A DNA stretch of 64,000 nt from Mesostigma viride (Eukaryota > Streptophyta > Mesostigmatophyceae > Mesostigmatales > Mesostigmataceae), in assembly GCA_009746045.1 (NCBI GenBank), contig RPFO01000938.1, forward strand, positions 580,262 to 644,261, read 5' to 3'. Shown one piece after another: positions 48,882 through 58,846 of the stretch. Both the position numbers and the translations under genes were made by a program. Numbering within the stretch: position 1 is the stretch's first letter; each line of letters begins with the position of its first letter. The notes under the pieces were generated by a model. The model did not search any database and was not told the DNA's origin. It saw only the letters and a program-made list of their open reading frames with translations.

Positions 48882-51800
48882 TTGATCATGACCGCGTCCG
48901 TCTACACTGGAGCGAGACTGACCAGAACCGTCCACGGTCGAACGTGGTTTGGTGGGTCGAAGGTCGACGGCAAGGGGCCGAAGGACCGCTGCATCGAGGC
49001 CGCGAACGAGGCCGGGCATTTCTACATCGCTGCCCGGGATATCGGGCGCGGACCGAAAGAGTACACACACTACCGAGACGCTGAAGAATTCGCGGCAATT
49101 CGCGAGGAATGCACGCGAAATGTCCGGACTCAGACACTGAACGAGATCATCCGCCCCGACCAGCCGTCGTGGGCATACGTCGATCTCGACGACCGCGTGG
49201 GAAGGGATTGCGAGCGTATCAACTACCCGCGCCATTTCAAGCGACTTCACGATGCGTACGTGTTCGATGTTCTAGGGATCGAGCCAGAACGGTTCCAATA
49301 TAACGTCTCGACAGCGACACGCGAGAAGGATGGTTTCCTCAAGATTTCGTATCATATCGTTGTCCGCGGGCTGGCACTGGCTGACATCGACGCGAGACAG
49401 TATTGGTGTCAGACATTCACTCGCTACATCCGCGAGCATTTGTTAGACCCCGATTCGTCGCTCTACGTTGACGCCAATATGCTTCTAAGCACCGAGCACG
49501 CTTCGGCGTACATGGAGCAAAACATTGAAGAGATGTTGGCTAACCCCGGCGAATACTACGACGACAAGGAGGTCCAGTTAATGGTCGATGATCACATCTA
49601 TGGTAAGGACTGGTGCTTCAGAGCCGTTGGAATGCACAAACTGGGGAGACAGACCCTCTCGCGAGTCTCAGGATATGCGAGGGGTCTGACGACGTTCGCG
49701 AACACTCGGCATCGTCTACCCACGACAATCTCGACGACGCCGTGATATTGAGAGCTCCGGCTTCGTGGTACGCCCAGAAAGGATCGGAACGCAAAAAGGC
49801 GTCCCAGTACAGTCCTCGCGGGCACGGGGCGGGCAGCGAGCAAATCGCGAGGTCGATCGAGGCAATGGCGAAGGTTTCGCCGGGTAGTCGGATCATCAAT
49901 GTCGAGGAGCACGCCGGGGAGGACGGCCGGACATACTACATGTCCCGCTGGACCGTCGACCCAGTAGTGCCGTGTATCGTGTGCAAGAAGGATCGCCCCC
50001 ATAAGAGCGCTGGTCACGGCCCGAGGGTGTGCGAGTACTCGGACGGAAGGGTCACCTACTCGTGTTGGAAGAAGGGCCCCAAGCACGCGGAGTGTATCAT
50101 GGACAGGCGCGAGTTCGTCGCGGAGAGTGTCCCGTTTGGCGAGACGTACTGCACGGAGAAGATCAAGCCTTTCGACGTCGACGGTCTGGTCGAGGTTATC
50201 AGAGGCCGCGACAAGGGTCACAAAATCACCCACTTCGTCCAGTCGAACTGCGGGACTGGAAAATCAGAACGTGTCCGAGAGATGGTGAACGAACTCGTCC
50301 GCAGGATCCCCGATGTTCGCATACTGTGCATCGTCGCCAACATCAGTCTCTCGAAGGAAGAGGACCGGAATTATAAGGCACTCGGCGAGGTGGGAAAATG
50401 TATCGTCTGGGAGGATTCCGCGTTCCGGATCCTCTCCCAAGACCCACGGTTCCGCCACTATCTGGACAATCGCGGAGGGTATATCAAGGACGACCGCGTG
50501 CTCATCGTTCTGAACTCCATCCTTCGTCTCGCCAGCTCGAGTTTTGACGTCGTGATCATGGACGAGATTTACAACACGTTGACAGCGCTATCGGGTCTCC
50601 ATCTCAAGAACAAGCGAGAGGTCATTGTGCGTCTTATCGAGATCTTGGAGCGCGCCAAGGTGCTTATAGCGCTTGACGCGACCATTACAGCGAAGGTCTA
50701 CAATTACATCGCGCACTACCGACCAATTGACGGCATCAGGGCGTCAGTCAATACTTTCAAGCGCCCGACTAACCGCGTGCTAAAGTGGGTCGACATCGAT
50801 TCTACGAAATGCTGGAAAGCGGTCTTTGTGCGGAGATTGTCGCCGAGAGCGGGAGGCGGTTGCTTGCCGGGGAGAAGCTGTTCTGCCCGATGTCGGCGGC
50901 GTGGGCCGTCCCGGCCGTATGCGAGGGCTTGAAGGAATTTTGTCCACGAAAAAGTGGAAATCGTACACCAAGGACACGCCGAAAAAAGACCTAGAAAGCG
51001 GCGCTAATTCGGCGTGGGCCGATCTTGACTTTCTCATCATTTCGCCGACCATCACCGTCGGAGTCTCGTATACTCTTCACACTTTCGACAGCATGGTGGC
51101 TGGTTTTATCAACGCCCCAGGATACGCCGAATACACGACCATGCTGCAACAGATGTTCCGTGTCCGTCACCTGTGCAAAGGGGAGATGACAATCATCTAT
51201 CGAGACTCGACTACCCCTCTGTCGAGGCTGGAGACTGACTTTGACCAGATAAAAAAGACGACGGTCGACACAGAGGCCAAGTTTCTGAACCTGATGGCGA
51301 AGGACAACGCCGATGTGATTGCTTCATGGGGCGAAGACGGCAAAAGCAAATTCGACCCGAGCTCGCCATTGCTCAATCTCTTCTGCCGCAACCTGCAAGA
51401 CGTGGCAATCTCTCGCAGCCACTTCAAGCCGAATCTGATCGGGATTCTAGCAGAGGATTATGACGTAAAGATGGAAAGGACGGGCGAGAAGGTGGATCGC
51501 ATCGACGCCCCACCGCTGCCAAAGCTGGAAGATGCGGACAAGGGGCGTGCCGCTTATATCATGGAGCACGAAGAATACGTCGCACTTAAGGACCGGTGTG
51601 ACGCAGGCGAGATTCTGTCAGCGTACGAGAAGAGGCTGAAGAACGTCTACGAGCTCGCGGAATTCAGTTACCAGATCCCGCGAGAACATAGAGATAAGGA
51701 GCTTGCCGGGCTCCTCGACATTGACGGATGCCGGACGGTTTACCGAGCTGTCCGGCAGCACTCGCGAGCGACAGAACTGGGCAAGGACGGGTACCTTGCG

Positions 51801-52322
51801 AACGTTCTTGAGGCTATGAGAAAGACTCATTCGCTCTTTGACCTCAGTGAATACAAAACAGGCCGTGACGCGAAGACTCTCGCGCTTGCTCTACATCTAT
51901 TAAGGGGCAGCGGGATAGAGGAGTTCGTCCTAGATCGCGAGAGTGCCAGGACCATGACGATCCCTCGCGACAAGGCAATCGAGATCGGGAATAGGGTCGA
52001 TCGCGAGATCATGGAGCATCAAACATTCGTGCGTGCGGTGTTTGGGTATAGAAGAAGGGCAAAGGAAGGAGCTGGGACGCTGAGTTTTGCTCAGTGTTCG
52101 AGCCTTATTCACATCCTACTCGCTAGCACGCTCAACATTTCAGCAAGAGGCACGCGGATGTACCATATGAAGGAGCGGGATCTAGAAATATCAAAGGCTG
52201 ATGTCCTCGACTTCTGTGAGAGGTACCAGCCTGGCTGGTGGGGGAACGAGACCGAACTAGCGTCACTCCGCCACCAGGACGAGACGCAGGGAAGTTTGGA
52301 CGAGGGCTATCATTTCAGATAG
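48882..52322 (+). pseudogene. PLV primase (AEP) - OriBP/UL9-type helicase, frame-broken
   Basis: Read in segments 48,882-49,745, 49,613-50,932, a middle stretch in a third frame (~50,800-50,945) and 50,826-52,322. The first part is an archaeo-eukaryotic primase: WAYVDLDD (catalytic Asp pair), KISYHIVVRG (conserved His) and DDHIYGKDWCFRAVGMHKLG, as in herpes/NCLDV primases. Then comes a zinc motif (CIVC, then CEYSDGRVTYSCWK), and a superfamily 2 helicase: Walker A NCGTGKSERV, DEIY box VVIMDEIYNT and a late block LIISPTITVGVSYTLH with QQMFRVRHL, as in UL9-type origin-binding helicases. One-base shifts lie near 49,680 (CGAGGGGTC), ~50,800 and ~50,945 (ACGAAAAAG). Either decayed or assembly errors. 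Confidence 0.78.
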
Positions 52323-52593
52323 ATAGACCCATAACGCCGCGTCTCGTGGTATAGTATTAGATATTTTGTGTCGCTGTGACACCAAGCCATCTTCCGCTCC
52401 TCTCCCGCGACGGCGCAGGAATCCGCAGGAACGCGCAGGCGATCAGGCGCGCGACTGGCGTGTGGCGTGGTTGGGTTGACGGTTGATGGTTTTGTTAGAA
52501 TAGGCCAAATTGGCCAGATATACTTAGAACTTCCTTCAAATTCTCTGGCCAATTTGGCCTATTATACACACACACCCTCGCACGTTGACGCGT
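52323..52593. other. PLV right subterminal region with extra stem-loop unit
   Basis: 52,396-52,449 pairs with 35,609-35,663 of the left arm. A second stem-loop unit of the AATAGGCCAAATTGGCCA type lies at 52,499-52,563, with (CA)n after it. Stem-loops 2 and 3 of the left arm are absent here, so the arms are asymmetric. No gene. Confidence 0.7.
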
Positions 52594-52997
52594 GCGAATC
52601 GCGCGTTTCCCATGAACGACCCGGCCGTCCACGGAGGTCCCGCGCGTTCTGCGGTTGGTGCGTGGCGTGGGTTGGGCGGTGGTTGATGGTTCTGTCAGAA
52701 TAGGCCAAATTGGCCAGATATACTTAGAACTTCCTTCAAATTCTCTGGCCAATTTGGCCTATTCCACACATACTCACATGTTGACGTGGTGACAGATGCC
52801 AGAAATTCTATGGCCTCCTAAAGCCCCGCGACCCCTGAGCCAGGGTTGGCACGGGTCGGGAAGGCGTGGCTGCACCGTGACAGATGCCAGTAGCAAACCA
52901 AAAACCCAATATTTTATCACTCAAGTTATCACTCAACCATCATCACTCAAGAATGGCTCCCCGGTACCCCACATGACCCCATCACTCAATGAGGGGC
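52594..52997 (-). repeat. PLV right inverted terminal repeat (core)
   Basis: Reverse complement of 34,766-35,162. Contains one stem-loop unit (52,699-52,763) and outer words AGAAATTCTATGGCCTCCTA and GCACGGGTCGGGAAGGCGTG shared with the left arm. Ends at GAGGGGC, followed by (TA)n. Confidence 0.88.
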
Positions 52998-53009
52998 TAT
53001 ATATATATA

Positions 53010-54545
53010 TATTCCCTAGGCTGGGGTGGCTGGGGTGGCTGGGTCGGCAGGGGTCGCCTGCCAGGGCTTGTGGGCGACGTATAGATGTCCGCCCCCTTCC
53101 AGTAGACCGGCTTCTGCCCCGCCTTCTGCCGAAGCTGGAGGTAGGTCGGCCATAGCTCCCGTCGCCGTTGTTGCTGCGTCAAGGTCAAGTCGTCGTCCAG
53201 CGTGTAGGCGGTCCCCCCAAGCCGCTTGCGACACTTGAGGAACTCCATCTTATCCGCCATGGTGTCAAAGGTGAGGAGCAAGGGGGAGGGGCCGGCCTTA
53301 CCCCGCGAGCGGGGAAGGCGGGTCACCCCCCGCGGCTTGCCCTTACCAGTGATAGCCATGGGGACAAGGATTTTGTTCTCAAACGCCAGGGCAAGGGTCT
53401 CGGAGGTCTCGTCCTGCAGCGGGTCAGAAGTGCTTGACTATGACGTTAAGGCTGCGCTTGGCGAGCTCGGCCTCCTCGCGGAGGTCCAGCGTCTGCTGCT
53501 TAAGCTGGGCGGCGACGGCGGAGGTGGTGGAGGTGGCGTGCTGCTTAAGCATGTCCGCCCAGGTCGGGATGCCGGGAGGAGCATCGCCGGCAGGGCCAGC
53601 AGGGGCTGGCCGAGCGGCGATGTCCTTCACCGCCTGGGCAGTGGTGATGCCGGCGGTGTTCTGCAAGCATTCGATGGCTATGGCATTGTCCTGCAGGCGC
53701 TTGTCGATGGCGAGGAGCTGGGCGGTGAGGGCGTCGGTTGTGGTGGAGGTGGAGGCGAGGAGCTTGGAGGTGGCGGTGGTGGTGGAGGAGAGGAGGGGAA
53801 GCTCGGCAGCCAGCGTGCCGCCCATGGCCGCCACATCTGCGGCCAGGGGTGTCACGTGCTGTTCGATGGCCTTGTGGATGATGGAGCGAATTTCGGAGGT
53901 GGAGGGGGGGCCCAGATCTCGGCGACAGAGCGCCCGAGGAGGCAGCAGAGGGCGAGGAGCTGAAGGCGGGGGCGGGAGTAGCGGGACGCGTGATCCGGGT
54001 GATAAAAATCACCGCGGGTAGGCGGAATGATGCGACCTTGGACGTAAAAGTGCTTGCACAGGGCAAGAAGCGAGGTGCGCGTCCCGAAGAACACGGCTTT
54101 CATAAACTGGATGGGAGCTGCTTGGCCTTGTGTCCACCAGGCAGCTGATTTGGCGTCAAAGTCGATTTCTTTCCAGCCCGGCTCGTCAGGGGGCGGATCC
54201 TCAGGGCGACTGCGTTTAGGCTCAGGCGATGCAGAGGGCGAGGCAAGTCCGTGAGGGGGCTGGGCAACCACCAGTGCACGACTATAGTGTCACCGTTGCC
54301 TTCCGGGCTTGAGGGCGAATAGTGCTGCCGAAGCTGCAGACGGACTTTCATTGCCGAGCGCAGCCGCCAGGCTGCGTTGCGGCAAGGGGCGTTTGCTCGT
54401 CATATATTGCGTTATAGCTTCTGAAAATTATATCAGCATGTGCGTCTAGTAGGAAAGACGAAGCGATTGTGACATTCACAGCTGAATTCGGGGCTCAAAC
54501 GTGAAAGTTATGAGCGCCGACAGCCATGGCTACCTCGTGGCTCGT
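53010..54545 (-). mobile_element. ORF1-only retroelement, copy C
   Basis: Minus strand. 5' UTR at 54,545-54,400 nearly matches that of copy A (GCACATGCTGATATAATTTT). ORF pieces: 54,271-53,852 (Pro-rich head, FFGTRTSLLALCKHFYVQG), 53,855-53,424 (Thr-rich coiled coil, then LNVIVKHF) and 53,359-53,010 (KRLGGTAYTLDDDLTLTQQQ, VYWKGADIY). Two frameshifts. The 3' UTR is cut at TTCCCTAGG, exactly where the (TA)n and PLV end begin. Confidence 0.72.
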
Positions 54546-57300
54546 CCCGATAGCTTATACCATCGGCGCCATACGTGAGAACAGGAAGGACGAGGACCTT
54601 GAACAGGTCCTGTTTCTCGATCTTGCCCAGGGGCTTGCGCCACAGGGCCCGGTACTGACGTAAAGCGTGCCAGGCGAGGGAGATGCGATGGTCCACATCA
54701 ACCTCGCAGCTGGGGAGCAGGCTGCCCAGCAGCTTAACGCGGTCCCGATACAGGACTCGAGAGCCGTCTAGGAGATAGAGGGGCAGCGCTGAGTTGGTGA
54801 GCCCAACCGCCAGGGCCTCTGTCTTCTTGCTGACCTCAAGCCCCACTGCACGGGCCTCGAGAGCCAGGCAGTCAAGCCATGTCTGCACGTGCTCAGTGTC
54901 CTCGAAGAGGGTGGTGTCGTCTGCGTAAATGATGTCTGCTAGCCGAATCTCCGTGTCCGCACCGCCATGCCAGAATTTGTTAGCAACCTGCACTCCTGGT
55001 TCCCTGCCCACGATGCGGGCAAATCGCTTGCGCGCCTGAATCATTAAGTATTCGACAACAATAATGAACAGGTAGGGCGACAGCACGCAGCCCTGCCGTG
55101 CACACCCTTCTGTAAAGGGCATGGTGGGGGCGTGGTCCCGTAAGAAGTGCGCACCGAAGTGGTGGACCCTTCATACAGGTTGCGGATGACAGCAATCAGG
55201 GGGCGGGGGATCCGGAACAACTCGAGGATGTCCCAAAGCGCAGGCCAGAAAACCGAATCGAATTAAGGCTTTGATGAAGTCCACCAGCACAAGGTGCAAA
55301 GGGGACTCACCAGGCTGAAGGCGTTGCACAGTTCCTCCACCAGGCGGCGAGTAGCGAAGAGCGCCTGTACTGTACGTGTTGCGACCTGAACGGAAGCCGT
55401 GCTGAGTCTCGCTGAGGTGACCGTCCAGGGCCGTGCGCAGGCGGTTCAGGATGAGCCGCATAAGAAGCTTGAGGGGGGCACTTTGAATGCACACCCCTCT
55501 GTAGTTGCCGGGGTCGGCAGGCGACCCCTTGTTCTTGTACAGCATGTCGTGCGAAAACTGTGTTGCCAGGCCGCTGGAGGTGGTTGCGACGACAGCAGAA
55601 GGCGGTTGCAGATGTCCCGGAAGAGCAGCATAACACCTGTGTCCTCGAATTCGGCTGCAAGTTTTACAACTGCGGCCGGAATCTCGTCAGAGCCGGTGGC
55701 TGCGTCATAACGCAGGCGCTGGACCGCCTCCGTGACCTCGCGAGAGGTGAAAGGAGGCATGTCAGACGGGTCGCCAAGTGGGCCGACCAGCGGGGGGACT
55801 AGGTAGTCCGCCGCTGACCTAGGCGGGGCCGGGGGCCCTGCGGGGCCGGCCAGGGCGGCCGGGCGGGCGGCGGCGGCTGGGAGCAGGGGTGGGGGCGGCG
55901 CAGCTGTCCCCACGACCTCGGCCGTGGCCGTGGCCCAGGTACGAAGCCGCTTGGCTGGGGCGCCGGGGACGTCGTGGCGGTGGGGCCGGCCGAGGCCGTC
56001 CGGGTGCCCGAGGCGCTTGTACCAGAACCAGGCCCCCTTGCCGTCATGCTTCTGCTGGCAGCTGCGCAGGTCCTTGACCATCTGCTGAGCATCTGCCTTC
56101 TCAGCCTGCTCGTAGGCGGCCCTCAGAGCTGCTTGCAGCCCAGGTTTGGCGATCGGATCTCTGTTGCGGCGGAGCATCTGCCTGGCGGCGACCACTGTCG
56201 GTGCGTGACGGTGGACAGCAAGCTGCCGACGCGGAGGCAAGGTGGGGAGGGTGCGGGCAGCCAGGCGATACTTGGCGGCGACACCACGGAGGATCACTGA
56301 GATATCCCCGGGCGGCGGAATGGCGTGTAACTGCTGTCGGCTGCCCCCGGCGTCGAATACGGCCAGGAAATCATCCCTGTGCGACATAGCGGCCTGCTCT
56401 GCTGCTGACATCTTGTCGGCATCCTTCAGCACAATCCGGAGCACTTTCAGATCTGGCTGAGGTGCCAGCTGTCGCGACGGTTTCAACCCAGGAAACCGCA
56501 ATCTGATGCGAGCGAGCACGAGACGATGATCAGATTCCACTGTGCTGACAGAATCTTGCAGGACGCGAGCATCGACAACTGAGGGGCGCTGAGCCCGACG
56601 TACGCAGACATAATCAAGGCACACCACCCGATCCGACGGCCCAAAAAAGGTGGCCAGCTGCTCAGCGGCCGGGGCGTGCGAAAGAAGCATTGCATGCAAC
56701 CAGCGCAGATTCTGCCAGCAGATTCGCAAATAAAGGCGTGTTACCGTTGGCTGTCGTGTTGGTTGGGGAGTACTGAGCGCCCCCAGTGCCAACTGGCAGC
56801 GTGGCGTTGGCGTCGAGCAGCATAACCAGGAAGTGCCGAGCTGGGATGTTGGCCTCCTCCTCCTTGAGAGCGTCGAAGAAGGCCTGACATTCCGCCTGAG
56901 CTCGACCCGCATGTGGTGCATATCCCACGATAACGGTTAGCGTGTGGTGTGAATGGCCCTCAGTGGCTGAAAAAGTGGCCACTAGCACACGCGGGGACGG
57001 CAGCACGATGGACTGGAGCTGCTCTGATGCTGCCGGCGAGCACAAGAGGCCCACACCACCTTGGCCCGGCGCGTCGCCGCCACCATAGTGGAACCGCCAG
57101 GCGCCAGCCTGCACGCAGGTCGTCGACCAGCAGACCGTTGACCGCGTGCCGAGGGTCAACGGTGCGTCGGTGCTCCTGGACTCCAAGAACAGCGATCTTG
57201 TTGTCGGCGCACAGGGCGATCAGCTCGTCGACGCGTTGGCGTGCTGGGGTGCCGCCGCTCGTAGAAGGATCTGCAGGGAGGGTGCGCACGTTAAAACTTG
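54546..57300 (-). mobile_element. Second LINE family (EEP + RT), degenerate
   Basis: Minus-strand frames in order: 57,289-56,960 (IAVLGVQEHRRTVDP, endonuclease Glu motif), 57,186-56,662 (VIVGYAPHAGRAQ, FLVMLLDANATLPVG), 56,921-55,446 (SDHRLVL, then a linker and RT start EIPAAVVKLAAEFEDTGV), 55,545-55,171 (MLYKNKGSPADPGNYRGVCI, QHGFRSGRNT) and 55,122-54,546 (GCVLSPYLFIIVVEYL, IIYADDTTLF, KKTEALAVG). The catalytic YADD is present. At least four frameshifts. Differs in sequence from the L1-type LINE at 5.7 kb. The 3' part is replaced by copy C. Confidence 0.8.
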
Positions 57301-57336
57301 CAATGCCAAGAATGGGCCGTTGGGCCCTATTAGCGG

Positions 57337-57363
57337 GGGGGTGGGGGTGGGGGTGGGGGTGGA
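57337..57363 (+). other. G-tract cluster, quadruplex-capable
   Basis: Five runs of five or more G separated by single T near the 5' end of the second LINE. Could form a G-quadruplex on this strand. Confidence 0.6.
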
Positions 57364-58846
57364 GAAGGGTAGTGCTGGATATGGTTGCATGCTGCAGACG
57401 ATATTTGTAACTTCCGCGTGATTAATTTCTAATGAGATTAGCATAGTACTCTGCGGCGTGCCCATGCGCATGACATGCAATTACTTACTTGTGGGAATAA
57501 GAAAATATTGAATCGGCATGAGACAGCTAGTCATGGAAAACGACAAGAAAAAACAAAACAAAACAGAAACGAAGAAAAAGGAAAGTAAAAAGTAAAAATT
57601 ATAAAATGAGTCGGGGATGGAAATCCCAATTAACAACAAGCAGAAAACGAGTGTGCGAGTTGTGAGAACTTACTTGTTGTAGTGACGAGGATCTAGAGCA
57701 GCCCAAATTATAAATGCAGGTTAACAACATATCGAGGAGACAACCAGCTATAGTTTTCACCTTTGCGGAGTGTCTGATCAGAATAGTTGTCTCGATCCAT
57801 GCATGCATGCCGGGGTCCTCGATGATCCTATATACAGACATGCATGCAGCTGTGTGGCTCCCGCGGTCGCTGTGATCAATATTGATCAATATCAGACGAC
57901 GTTCTAGGGGCCGGCCTCGCACGATGTTGGAAGGCCGTGCGTCCAGGAATAGTTGTGTAAAGTTCTTGATATGTTATGGGAACGAGACATGCAACCTGAG
58001 CGTGCAGTAATGTTACGTGAGACAATGTGAAGTGAGACAACTATGTGCACATTCATCGCAAGTTGTATAACAGTTACTTAGTCACACATGCAGAGCTCTT
58101 GTATAAATTTCCTGCATGCACACATTATGTGCATCCAGATTCAGAAATGGCAGGGCTACGCCGCCGACACCCCGATAAAGCACGATGTGCACCAGCCTGG
58201 GTCTCCCGCCCCTTTTTCAAACATGACAGCATCAAACTAAAGCAGCACATAGTAAAGTAGCACAGTACAGTATAATTTCTTTCTAGTGAGATCTTGCTCA
58301 GACGCAGCTGTGCATCTGTCGTTGCCTGTCCAAACACAAGTTCTGGAATGGCCAACAGCTTCTGCGCCTTGGGACAGCAACGCCGCCATCGAGCATAAGT
58401 AGCTCTACAAAACATAAATAATTAAATATTACACCAAAAGCAGCAGAAACAGTGGCAAGCAGGCCTGTGTCTCATTGCCCTTAGACAGGCGAGAACACTC
58501 TCCAGTCACGCTCAACCTCCACCTGGTACCATCACGTGTGCTCAACTGCTGCTAGGCAACAAAAGTCCTTGCCCCCGCCTGGATCCATGCCATCTTGGGG
58601 GAGAGAAAAGGTCCAAGAAAACAGGCGAAACTGGCAAGACCCAACCTAAAGGGAGAAAAAATTGCTATTGCCCAGCTTAAACTGCTGCACCACGAACGAG
58701 CCAGCTCATGCAACAATATCAGATGCCAGGCTACTGAGCGAGGCAACCCTAGCGACAGTCCTATGAGCTAGCGAGACTAGCACCGTACTCCGCAGCATGC
58801 CCTCAAGCATGGCACGCACGTACGTCCTTCAGCGCTGATTGATCAA
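57364..58846. other. Intergenic / 3' UTR region
   Basis: A-rich stretch at 57,535-57,600, palindromes such as ATTGATCAATATTGATCAAT (~57,875), and GAATAGTTGTCTC-type words shared with the LEU1S 3' region (15,343; 15,479). No coding exon seen. Part is the 3' UTR of the minus-strand gene ending at 58,847. Confidence 0.45.
58429..58433 (-). terminator. Probable poly(A) signal TGTAA for the gene ending at 58,847
   Basis: TTACA on the plus strand is TGTAA on the minus strand, ~415 nt after the stop codon. Confidence 0.35.

Larger units (their letters stand above)
34766..52997. mobile_element. Integrated polinton-like virus (PLV), 18.2 kb
   Basis: Bounded by inverted repeats (outer ends ACCCCTCAT.GAGTGAT and its complement GAGGGGC). 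Encodes the PLV/polinton core set: double-jelly-roll MCP, penton-type minor capsid, A32-like ATPase, plus a tyrosine recombinase and an AEP primase/OriBP helicase. No protein-primed PolB, retroviral-type integrase or adenain-like protease was found, which separates it from classical Polintons. Fifteen genes are arranged in two divergent units. Both ends abut (TA)n. This is an algal virus type; the gene set suggests an originally complete genome with a damaged replication gene. Confidence 0.88.

Noticed and set aside
34766-52997. Classical Polinton/Maverick transposon
   Set aside because: No protein-primed PolB, retroviral-type integrase or adenain-like protease was found; a tyrosine recombinase and primase-helicase are present instead.
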